Shown here piece after piece: positions 1 through 6,686 of a stretch of DNA of 21,170 nt. This stretch comes from Bordetella parapertussis (lineage in GTDB: Bacteria; Pseudomonadota; Gammaproteobacteria; Burkholderiales; Burkholderiaceae_C). Every line of letters starts with the position of its first letter. The stretch's first letter is position 1. The stretch lies in the NCBI GenBank assembly GCA_945878355.1, contig CAMCTC010000081.1, positions 1 to 21,170 on the forward strand, written 5' to 3'. Both the position numbers and the translations under genes were made by a program. The notes below the pieces were generated by a model. The model worked only from the letters and a program-made list of their open reading frames with translations, was not told the DNA's origin and did not search any database.

Positions 1-422
1 TGATGGAACGACAGACGCTGCTCGGGCGAACAGGCTTGAGTGCGGCACTGCGCGTCGTTGGTGTAGACCTTGGCCAGAGCCTCGACGACGCAGCGGGCCG
101 CCTCGGGGAACTGCTCGGCCACATCGACCACCTGGCGCCGTCCGTGGGCCAGGCAATTCGCCCGGACCACCAACGTTGTGTCACTGTCATCGACGTTGCG
201 TCGGTTGCGCTGGCGATACCCAGCGCCGGCCAACTCAGTCAACAGGTAGCAAGAAGGTATTGGGCCGTCCTCGGCCAGTCGGTCAGCCGGACACCACCCG
301 CCATGTTCAAGTCGGTTGTCGATGGCCCAGTCCAGGGCGGCACGGTCCGCGCCAGTCTGCCCGCCGGAAACAAGCCGTCGAACAGACGCGAGGCTCTTGA
401 AGGTGGTGATGTTGTTCTGCAT
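1..422 (-). pseudogene. Chimeric ORF: MoCo-carrier-like (SLOG) N-terminus fused to IS66 transposase fragment, partial
   Basis: The reverse strand is open from an ATG at 422 to the window edge, about 140 codons with no stop. Residues 15 to 85 match the putative molybdenum-cofactor carrier family (SLOG/YpsA-like fold). Visible motifs are SGGQTGADRAALDWAI, HGGWCP, AEDGPIP and NVDDSDTTLVV, the last being the ligand-binding strand region of that family. At about residue 87 (position ~163) the sequence switches in frame to the C-terminal part of an IS66-family transposase (TnpC): NCLAHGRRQVVDVAEQFPEA, then VEALAKVYTNDAQ and SPEQRLSFH. The transposase lacks its N-terminal and DDE regions, and the carrier domain lacks its second half, so both parents are broken. 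No clear ribosome binding site precedes the ATG. I read it as a remnant formed by IS insertion or deletion. An expressed fusion is possible but unproven. The family assignments are made from remembered motifs. Confidence 0.7.
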
Positions 423-802
423 GGTGGCGTACTCGCATTTTGAGGGTGCTGGTCACCTTGTCTGGGCCAGTTCGACTGGCGCGTGCTAAACGGAAGCCAC
501 TTTCGCCACCTCATCGGTTCGGGGCTTGTTGGTGGTGGCAGTCACCGACAGATGACCGGCGCTCCTGTCTGACGCTGGTCTGTTGTGCCGACGGTGGTCC
601 TGACCTGATGGTCACCGGCCGGGGCCTTGGTGTCCCAGGGCAAGGCGAGCTCGGGCTGTACGTTCCCACATAGCCCGACGCCATCAGGTTGGGCTGGCGC
701 TGCTCACTGGCTCGGCCGGCAGCGCAGGCGATGCGCTACCGCCGCGCGGGGCTGCGGAACATCCCACACCAACACTGGCCAACGGGACAACCTTCCGTTG
801 CC
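423..802. other. Gene-free stretch next to the IS66 remnant
   Basis: No open frame here gives a recognisable protein. The stretch around 430 to 515 resembles, by memory only, non-coding ends of bacterial insertion sequences, but no terminal inverted repeat could be paired. I treat it as mobile-element debris of unknown type. Confidence 0.3.
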
Positions 803-1030
803 CTAATTGCCGGGCGCATGGCGGTAGCCGAGGCCGTTCATGCACTCGACAAATCGGGCCTCGTGCGACACACCTTCCAGCATCACCATCATGGCGCCCA
901 ATCCGCCCTGCCTACTGCCGAGCATCCTTCCAGCACTGTCCATATTCTCGTCACTGATGCCGTTTGCCGCGTAGTTTGCGCAGATTGGATGGTCAACTTC
1001 GAACTGTTGCTGGCTCCTGCCTCGGCTCGA
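803..1030 (-). pseudogene. 3' remnant of a small, probably exported, protein gene
   Basis: The reverse strand is open for about 75 codons between a TAG at 1033-1031 and a TAG at 805-803. The translation has a natural composition. It contains QQQFEVDHPICANYAANG near the front, a Gly/Met-rich middle (SRQGGLGAMMVMLEGV), and ends FVECMNGLGYRHAPGN. The layout Phe-x2-Asp-x3-Cys-x2-Tyr-Ala followed later by Cys-Met-x2-Leu-Gly-Tyr-Arg resembles small glycine-rich envelope or lipoproteins with two conserved cysteines. There is no in-frame start codon near the front and no signal peptide, so the 5' end appears lost. No family is named with confidence. A chance open frame in GC-rich DNA remains possible. 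Confidence 0.3.
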
Positions 1031-1504
1031 CTAATAAGCAACGGATGCATCCTATTCGAATTGCAGTCCACACTAGGCCGCAGCGATCCGAAGGTCACTA
1101 TCCGCTAAGCCCACCTGTCGGCGAAGGCACGGCAAGAGGCGGCCAACGCAGGATCGGTGATGGTGCCGAGAGCTAACCTCAAAGCGGCATAACCCTAAAT
1201 AGAAGCGACTGCCCAGGCAGGCAGACTGTCTGCTCGGGAATCCCCGGAGCCGCTGACCCTGCGGTCGATATCGGTATCGCTGGGGTTCGGTGAACCTTCG
1301 TACCTTGGCGTGAAACACGACAGTATTTTGGGCCCGCCTTAGCCTCGCTGGGCCGAGCGCCGGCACGGTGGATTGGCGAGACGCACTTGCGCACTTTCGA
1401 ATGCAGGTAGAGAATGTGCTGGCTGAACCTGTTGGCTAATGAGCGCGGTGATCCCGAGAAAACTCATCAATCCGCCGTGTTCATCGATCAACCAGGAGAC
1501 ATAT
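1031..1504. other. Gene-free stretch upstream of the solute-binding protein
   Basis: Frames on both strands are short and give no recognisable protein. The only supported signal is the ribosome binding site AGGAG at 1494-1498 for the downstream gene. A promoter for that gene presumably lies here, but no convincing -35/-10 pair was found. Confidence 0.4.
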
Positions 1505-3217
1505 ATGATTCGGTCGATTTTCCGGAGTGCGGTGGTCTGTGGCGCGCTGATCTGCAGCGTGTTTCTCCCCCCTGTGGCTCATGCCCAGCAAGTTACCGCC
1601 AAACCCCAGTACGGGGGCCATCTCGCTGTAGGAACCATTCACCTCACGATCTCCGCACTAACGTGGGACACGGCCGACTGGAACTGGAAACTGAACCATG
1701 ACCAGGGACCTTATGCCGAGATGTTGTTTGCCGCCGATCTATCCAAGTCCAAGCGCTTAGGTGGCAAGTTTGAGTTTTATGCCGATGCTTGGCTGCCCAA
1801 CGACGGCATGCGCGGCGAACTCGCCGAGAGTTGGAAGTGGCTTGACAACCCGACCCGGGTTGAGGTCAAACTGCGCAAAGGCGTGATGTTTCCCGAAAAG
1901 CTGGGCGTCATGGCCTCGCGCGAACTGGTCGCTGATGACGTGGTGTGGAGTCACGAGAAATTGATCAAGAGCCCCAAGGCCTTGAGAGGCTATTTCGATC
2001 ACATCGTCAAGGTCGAAGCGATCGACAAGCACACCGTTTTGTACACATTAAAGGGTTACAACGCTGAGTTTGAGTTTCGCTCAGGTTACGGGCACTATGC
2101 GCTGATCCAGCCAAAGGAGGTTGCGACCGCTGGCGCGAGCAACTGGAAGAACCATGTCGGCTCGGGCCCATTCATGCTGACCGATCATGTGAGCGGCAAT
2201 TCGAGCACATATCTCAAGAACTCGGTCTACTGGGACAAAGAGAGTGTTGGCGGCCAGTCCTATAAATTGCCGTTCATAGACAAGCTCTCATATCACACGA
2301 TCAAAGACGAGTCTTCACAACATGCGGCGCTGCGCACAGCCAAGATCGACATCTTGGAAGCCATCCGCTGGTCAGCGGTGGACGAGTTGAAGAAGAATGT
2401 TCCGAGCCTGCAATGGCACCGCTGGATTGCCACCGGCGGCAACTTTCTTGCGATGCGCACCGACGTCAAACCCTTTGATGACGTCCGTGTCCGCCGCGCG
2501 CTAAACATGGCGGTCAACAAGGTCGAGGTCGTCAAGGAGTTCTACGGCGGCAATGCCGAACTCTTCGCCTATCCAATGCATCCGGACTTCCTCGGTTACT
2601 TTGAGCCTTTGTCGGCGATGCCCGAGTCGGTAAAGGAGCTCTACACCTACAACCCTGAAAAAGCGAAGAAGTTGCTCGCCGATGCTGGTTATCCGAACGG
2701 ATTCACATTCAAGGTCCAGGTATGCGCGTGCAGCCCGACCAATCTTGAGCTCGTTCCGCTGATCGCGGCCTACCTCGAGAAGGTGGGCGTGAAGATGCAG
2801 ATCCAGCCAATGGAGTACGGCGCGTTCTTGTCGGCGATGACCACCAAGTCCCATGCGCCCGGGTACTACATGGGTAGTGGGCACACCAACCCGACCCGCA
2901 GCCTAAACAAGAGCTTCATCACCGGGGAGGCGTGGAATGCAGCCAATTTCAGTGATCCTGCCTATGACGCGAAGATGAATGCGGCGATGGCCGAACGCGA
3001 TGAACCCAAGCGCCAGCAGATGCTCAAAGACATGACACGCGAGATCATCGACAAGGCGCCCTATATTTGGATGCCAATCGAGTATCGGTATACGGCTTGG
3101 TGGCCTTGGGTCAAGAACTATGGCGGTGAGTTGCGTGCCGGCTCGGAGCGGCCCGGGCCAATATATGCCAGGATCTGGCTTGATCAGGCGCTCAAGCAGA
3201 AGATGGGTTTCAAGTGA
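1505..3217 (+). CDS. ABC transporter substrate-binding protein, family 5 (peptide/nickel type), orphan
   Basis: This is a 570-residue secreted binding protein of the SBP_bac_5 (DppA/OppA/NikA) family, which captures peptides, opines, nickel chelates or similar solutes in the periplasm for an ABC importer. The ATG at 1505 is chosen because AGGAG lies 6 bases upstream and because it opens a clean signal peptide: Met, two Arg, a hydrophobic stretch, then VAHA before the cleavage point at about residue 27. A longer frame from 1439 has no such support. Family hallmarks are LAESWKWLDNPTRVEVKLRK, VADDVVWSHEKL, GSGPFML, a YWDKES segment near residue 245 and DVRVRRALNMAVNK. No permease or ATPase gene lies beside it, so its partner is elsewhere or lost. 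Third codon positions look less GC-rich than in the trp genes. The ligand cannot be told from sequence. Confidence 0.9.
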   Translation: MIRSIFRSAVVCGALICSVFLPPVAHAQQVTAKPQYGGHLAVGTIHLTISALTWDTADWNWKLNHDQGPYAEMLFAADLSKSKRLGGKFEFYADAWLPNDGMRGELAESWKWLDNPTRVEVKLRKGVMFPEKLGVMASRELVADDVVWSHEKLIKSPKALRGYFDHIVKVEAIDKHTVLYTLKGYNAEFEFRSGYGHYALIQPKEVATAGASNWKNHVGSGPFMLTDHVSGNSSTYLKNSVYWDKESVGGQSYKLPFIDKLSYHTIKDESSQHAALRTAKIDILEAIRWSAVDELKKNVPSLQWHRWIATGGNFLAMRTDVKPFDDVRVRRALNMAVNKVEVVKEFYGGNAELFAYPMHPDFLGYFEPLSAMPESVKELYTYNPEKAKKLLADAGYPNGFTFKVQVCACSPTNLELVPLIAAYLEKVGVKMQIQPMEYGAFLSAMTTKSHAPGYYMGSGHTNPTRSLNKSFITGEAWNAANFSDPAYDAKMNAAMAERDEPKRQQMLKDMTREIIDKAPYIWMPIEYRYTAWWPWVKNYGGELRAGSERPGPIYARIWLDQALKQKMGFK

Positions 3218-3442
3218 AGCTGATCTGTCCGGTGCGCGCCGTGCCCTTGGCCGCACCCGCTATCACGCACCATGTGTGATGGCAAATTCCACCCGGAACG
3301 GGACTGAGCCGGTTCGCAGACAGGGTGCGCGGGCTCGCGCCATGAAGCCTAGGCGGAGGCGGGCATCAACAGTCCATCACCAAACGCGATCAGCGGTCCA
3401 TCGAATTGGGTGATCACACGCATACGTCGTCCTGCGGCGAGC
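3218..3442. other. Intergenic stretch with a possible gene-tail remnant
   Basis: This separates two convergent genes. On the reverse strand, 3443 to 3349 reads as a natural-looking 31-residue tail, RLAAGRRMRVITQFDG then PLIAFGDGLLMPASA and a stop. It starts exactly where the REP-like repeat begins, so it may be the end of a lost gene. The parent is not recognised and the reading is weak. Confidence 0.2.
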
Positions 3443-3504
3443 CTCTCAAGCGAATGTGGCTTTGCGGCTTGATCCCCACGGGGGGCGGCCAGCTTCGCCC
3501 GGCC
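3443..3504 (+). repeat. REP-like dispersed element, copy A
   Basis: About 62 bases that recur in reverse orientation at 13544-13603, with three substitutions and a 2-base length difference. The shared core is CAAATGTGGCTTTGCGGCTT-like, followed by GATCCCC, a G-run and GGCGGCC. The distal end, GGCCAGCTTCGCCCGGCC, can form an imperfect hairpin. It sits between the 3' ends of two convergent genes, as REP elements often do. Confidence 0.75.
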
Positions 3505-3521
3505 TTGGGGCGCTCAGGACG

Positions 3522-4925
3522 TCACAGAAACTCCGGCTTTATCTTGGCCGCCTCGTTGGCGAGCTTGGTCAGTCGGGTGGCCTGTCCTATGACGAAATCA
3601 CGGATCTGTGCTGCGAAGGCGCGCTCACCGTCGTCGATGTAGTCGTCCGCCCAAGCCTGTGCCGGCGCGTGTTCCACCGCCAGCTTTGCCAGTCGCGCAG
3701 CTTCGCGTTTAAGTAGATTCCTGTCGACCCCGCATCGCTGCGCAAAGTCGGCCAGCTGAAACGCCCCTACCTCGTCCAGCGAGAACGCATCGCCCCAGGC
3801 CATAGCTAACTCGTGGTCGATGCCTGCGTACTGCACCACACTGACTAGGTCATACCAAGGGGCCGGGTCGAGCCCCTCGCGACGCACGAAGAACGAGAAG
3901 TTCTTGCCATGCGCGTCGCAGTTCCCAATCAGGAACTGGAACAAGGACCACCGGAGCAGGGTCATGCGTGCCACGGCCTTGTTGACGGTCTGCTCGACGC
4001 GCTCGAACAGCATTTCGAAGCTCACGCCCTCCCGGACGTTGCGGAGTTGCTGGCTAATCCCCAGGTTCCGCTCGTACTTGTAGCTCTCGGGCAGGTCCGA
4101 GGCCTGACAGGCGTCGATGATGTGCAGTCGCTGTACGGTGGGCTCGTTGGCGCCATCCGCGACAACTTTCTCGACAACTCGGTCGAAGCGGCGGACGACG
4201 AGTACCGGCCTCGGTGTCCGATAGATGCCGACCTCCGCGACGGGCAGCTTCATGCGCCGCGCCAAGGACATGCAGAAGTGCTCGTTGACGACCAGATGGG
4301 GCGTCACCTGACGCGCGGTGTCGGGTTTGAGGATGTGCGTTGATGCTAAGGGCGGCTCGACCAGGAACAGACGTCCTCCGTCGCCCAGCGGGCGGTCGAG
4401 GTAGACCATCAACTTGTCTTGCACGCCCGCAATCGACATGCGGACCTTGCCATCCCAGACGGCCAGCGGAATCTGGTCGCGCGCGGCGATTCGTTTATCC
4501 AGTTCTTCGCGGGTCACTTCACGCGGCGGCTTGGCGGCGACGACGGGCGGCACTTCATCCGAGCGCCAGAACCGGAACGCCCCGGTGGTCTCGGTCCCGA
4601 GTGCGCTGATGAGCGCGTAGATATTCGACTTGGAAACGCGGTAGGTCGTGGCCGTGATGTCGAGCGCGCGGCCCTCGGGCAGCAGGTTCTCCACGAAGCG
4701 CTTCACGGCGCCGACGGCATAGCCGCCTGCCGAGGGCTGGAAGGGCAGCGCAGGCGACAGCGGAAACGCCCCGGGCGCGGTGACCCAGTCTGCGTCGTAG
4801 TCCAACGACCACCGGTCGTTCAGGGCTTCGTAGCCTAGCGTCGCGACCTTCTGGCCGTCGGCCCAGAGCTTGAGCGCATGCGGCGCGACTGAGGCTTCGG
4901 GGGCTGAGCCGACGGCCGAGTTCAT
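3522..4925 (-). CDS. hipA: HipA-family serine/threonine kinase toxin
   Basis: This 467-residue protein is the toxin of a type II HipBA pair. E. coli HipA phosphorylates glutamyl-tRNA synthetase and induces growth arrest and persistence; other HipA kinases hit other targets. An N-terminal HipA domain covers roughly residues 17 to 120. SIAGVQDKL at 164-172 aligns with the autophosphorylation loop of E. coli HipA, so Ser164 would match Ser150. HILKPD at 197-202 supplies the ATP-contact lysine. GNCDAHGKNFS at 334-344 is the catalytic loop, with Asp337 and Asn342 matching Asp309 and Asn314. WYDLVSV at 357-363 holds the Mg-binding Asp359. All key residues are present and the length is normal, so the kinase should be active. 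Its ATG overlaps the hipB stop by four bases (ATGA), which indicates translational coupling. The cellular target is unknown. Confidence 0.93.
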   Translation of the reverse strand: MNSAVGSAPEASVAPHALKLWADGQKVATLGYEALNDRWSLDYDADWVTAPGAFPLSPALPFQPSAGGYAVGAVKRFVENLLPEGRALDITATTYRVSKSNIYALISALGTETTGAFRFWRSDEVPPVVAAKPPREVTREELDKRIAARDQIPLAVWDGKVRMSIAGVQDKLMVYLDRPLGDGGRLFLVEPPLASTHILKPDTARQVTPHLVVNEHFCMSLARRMKLPVAEVGIYRTPRPVLVVRRFDRVVEKVVADGANEPTVQRLHIIDACQASDLPESYKYERNLGISQQLRNVREGVSFEMLFERVEQTVNKAVARMTLLRWSLFQFLIGNCDAHGKNFSFFVRREGLDPAPWYDLVSVVQYAGIDHELAMAWGDAFSLDEVGAFQLADFAQRCGVDRNLLKREAARLAKLAVEHAPAQAWADDYIDDGERAFAAQIRDFVIGQATRLTKLANEAAKIKPEFL

Positions 4926-5215
4926 GGCTGCTCCGGACGCTCGGCACGCGAGACGGACTGCATCGTCGGATGGTCCTTGGGTCCAAGCAGGAGTGCGAGC
5001 CCTAGGCTGTCCAAGACCGCCAGCAGTTTGTCCAGGCGCACGGAGCCCTTGCCGTTCTCGAGGCGAGAGAGCAGGTCGACGGAGACGCCGCTCAGAGAGG
5101 CCGCATCATCAATGCGCAGCGACTGTGCTCGACGACGGCCTCGGATGACCGGACCAAGGGGACTCGCGGCTGTGATGCGCAGGAGCACGGGTGTGACGGG
5201 GAGGTTGGAAGACAT
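4922..5215 (-). CDS. hipB: HipB-type antitoxin, XRE-family DNA-binding protein
   Basis: This 97-residue protein precedes hipA and overlaps it by four bases. Residues about 25 to 75 form a lambda-repressor-like helix-turn-helix: IRGRRRAQSLRIDDAASLSG, then VSVDLLSRLENGKGSVRLDK, then LLAVLDSLGL. It ends in a polar tail, the part that in E. coli HipB is an unstable degradation handle. In the known family HipB binds and neutralises HipA, and the complex represses its own promoter. The ATG at 5215 overlaps one of four TTCSGAA-type putative operator copies, and no good ribosome binding site lies in front of it. Initiation may therefore be weak and repression could block the start region directly. 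Confidence 0.9.
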   Translation of the reverse strand: MSSNLPVTPVLLRITAASPLGPVIRGRRRAQSLRIDDAASLSGVSVDLLSRLENGKGSVRLDKLLAVLDSLGLALLLGPKDHPTMQSVSRAERPEQP

Positions 5216-5382
5216 TTCGGAATTACCGGGATGAAGGCCTTCGAGTCGACATCGAAGGGTGAATTTCTTGAATTCCGAAATTATTCCATCTCTGAGTCTT
5301 TACCGCCCTGTAATTTAGTAAATTCCGAAATTCACACCCTGCCCCCGGTCTTTGCCAATCTCGCACCTTAAATTCCGAAACA
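5213..5382. promoter_or_regulatory. Four-copy putative HipB operator array upstream of hipBA
   Basis: Four copies of AATTCCGAAATT or a close variant occur: 5213-5224 (reverse orientation, overlapping the hipB start codon), 5271-5282, 5321-5332 and 5371-5382 (ending CA). The core TTCSGAA is a 7-base palindrome. Copies 2, 3 and 4 are spaced exactly 50 bases apart, and the first is 57 bases from the second, measured core to core. E. coli hipBA also carries four operators with a different sequence. Binding by this HipB is inferred from position and symmetry only. Confidence 0.65.
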
Positions 5383-5799
5383 CGCTTGCATGCCATGCAA
5401 CAGCGCCGGCGAGGCCGGATAGAGTTTCGGGCGGTGTAGCCACCCTGTAGCCAAGTTCCAGAAGTGGTGGTGACCACGGCGACGTTGCCGAGCTTGATGC
5501 GACTGTCGCCGCCATCACCAACATCGCATTGGGCGTGACTGTCGCGAAGCACCATCAGGCCAGCAGCACCTGAGACGGTGCTCCGTGCGCCGGACAGCCA
5601 CCGACTGGGTGATGAGCGAACTGCTGCTGCCCACAGGTAGATGGTGGCCCGGGAGCGGGGCGATGATGTTTCGCACCATTCCGACTCCCTTGTGGCCGAA
5701 CGCAATGTTGGGCTTGTCGAGAGCGAACAGTCCAGTCGAGTTCGGCGAACGGTCAGTGCTGCCTTTGCCGGATGTATGGTGCTGAATGAAACCGCAATC
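5383..5799. other. Decayed coding debris between hipBA and the tautomerase genes
   Basis: No intact gene is recognised. On the reverse strand two different frames read like natural protein in adjacent segments. About 5590 to 5780 gives DKPNIAFGHKGVGMVRNIIA, then PLPGHHLPVG. About 5415 to 5560 gives LMVLRDSHAQCDVGDGGDS, then RIKLGNVAVVTTTSGTWLQG. This would fit one gene broken by a frameshift, but the family is not recognised. A 66-codon forward frame at 5585-5785 is more likely its antisense shadow. Confidence 0.25.
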
Positions 5800-5808
5800 T
5801 GATAAAAT
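5800..5808 (+). promoter_or_regulatory. Candidate extended -10 promoter for the tautomerase pair
   Basis: TGATAAAAT fits an extended -10 (TGn followed by TAAAAT, five of six to consensus) about 104 bases upstream of the first tautomerase start. No good -35 is present, as extended -10 promoters allow. Confidence 0.35.
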
Positions 5809-5911
5809 TGCATGCTACGGACATCGGCAACTGTGCTCAGCCTGCCAGTCCTTGGCTTAGGCAGGTTTCCAATCAGATGGCTGCCCGCCCTGTTTGCCCC
5901 TCTGGAGCCCC

Positions 5912-6244
5912 ATGATCACTTACAAATGCTTGGTCAATGGCACGATCGATGTGCCCACCCGTGCCCAGGTGGTGGCCGGTCTCACCCGCATCAACGCCGA
6001 GCACTTCGGCCTCAGCCCAGCGGGGTTGGCGGTCGAGTTCACTGAAGTGGTGCCCGGCATGTGGTTCACCGGCGGTCTGCCCTCGCGGGGCTCGATGGTG
6101 CTGGGCAGCGTGCCGCCGGGTACCAGCCAGCCCGCTCGGGTCGATCTGATGGCAGCGGTCTGCCGGATGTTCAGCGATGTGACCGGTGCGTCTTACGATG
6201 ATGTGATGGTGGTGGCCGCGGACCCCGGTACCCGGTCAGCTTGA
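5912..6244 (+). CDS. Tautomerase-superfamily-like protein lacking the N-terminal proline
   Basis: This small 110-residue protein begins Met-Ile-Thr-Tyr-Lys. Size, an N-terminal beta strand, helix-forming VPTRAQVVAGLTRINAEHFG, a central strand (LAVEFTEVV) and a Pro/Gly-rich turn all resemble 4-oxalocrotonate tautomerase-superfamily proteins of the longer, fused type. It lies 31 bases ahead of a clearer member of that superfamily. The ATG at 5912 is preferred (GGAG at 5904-5907, spacing short at 4 bases) over a TTG at 5894. Catalysis in the superfamily needs Pro after the removed Met; here that position is Ile, so classic tautomerase activity is unlikely. It may be a partner subunit or have another role. 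The assignment is moderate and no specific function is claimed. Confidence 0.6.
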   Translation: MITYKCLVNGTIDVPTRAQVVAGLTRINAEHFGLSPAGLAVEFTEVVPGMWFTGGLPSRGSMVLGSVPPGTSQPARVDLMAAVCRMFSDVTGASYDDVMVVAADPGTRSA

Positions 6245-6275
6245 GCATCAAACCCTGTCTGCCTCAAGGATCGAT

Positions 6276-6656
6276 ATGCCCCTCTACCGCTGCACGACCC
6301 CTGCCGGTGCGCTGAACGACGCACAGCGCGCTGCCATTGCGCAGGCGATCACCGATATCCACTGCGACCTGACGGGCGCTCCACCCACCTTCGTCCATGT
6401 GCAGTTTCATCACCAGCCTGCGCCTGCCGACGGGCCGGCTGTCCGCCTGCACGGTGGCATCCGGGCCGGTCGTCCGCCCGAGCTCAACGATGCACTGATT
6501 CGCCGCTGTGTGGAATCGGTGGCGCGGATCGCCGGTGTGCCCGGGCAGGGGGTCGTGATGCGCACATCGACGACGCAGGCGTCGTGGATTCTGGAGGGCG
6601 GACGGGTGCTGCCAGAACCGGGTGAAGAAGAGGCCTGGCTGGCGGGGCACGGCTGA
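6276..6656 (+). CDS. Tautomerase family protein, cis-3-chloroacrylate dehalogenase-like
   Basis: This 126-residue protein starts Met-Pro, giving the catalytic Pro1 after Met removal. It aligns along its length with cis-3-chloroacrylic acid dehalogenase (cis-CaaD). His28 is conserved inside AQAITDIHCDLTG, Arg62 and Arg65 in GIRAGRPPEL match Arg70 and Arg73, and the Glu in LEGGRVLPEPG matches Glu114. The position of Tyr103 in cis-CaaD, which assists water activation, falls on a non-Tyr residue (Arg or Met) in VVMRTSTTQ. Family members hydrate or tautomerise unsaturated acids in the cytosol. Loss of that Tyr argues against an efficient dehalogenase, so the natural substrate is open. It probably forms an operon with the gene 31 bases upstream. 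Confidence 0.8.
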   Translation: MPLYRCTTPAGALNDAQRAAIAQAITDIHCDLTGAPPTFVHVQFHHQPAPADGPAVRLHGGIRAGRPPELNDALIRRCVESVARIAGVPGQGVVMRTSTTQASWILEGGRVLPEPGEEEAWLAGHG

Positions 6657-6675
6657 CGGCCGGAGGCGGTCAGCC
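6651..6675. terminator. Hairpin between convergent tautomerase and universal stress genes
   Basis: GGCTGAC at 6651-6657 and GTCAGCC at 6669-6675 form a perfect 7-bp stem with an 11-base loop, starting inside the tautomerase stop. It lies between two convergent genes, but no T-run follows on either strand. It may be a weak or Rho-assisted bidirectional terminator. Confidence 0.35.
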
Positions 6676-6686
6676 CCCGCCGCAAC

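Noticed and set aside
3..443. 146-codon forward frame at the left edge
   Set aside because: It is the antisense of the carrier/IS66 reverse frame, whose translation matches known families.
5271..5382. CRISPR-like regular repeats with 50-bp period
   Set aside because: The repeated unit is only about 12 bases, with a fourth copy inverted over a start codon, and no cas gene is near. An operator array fits better.
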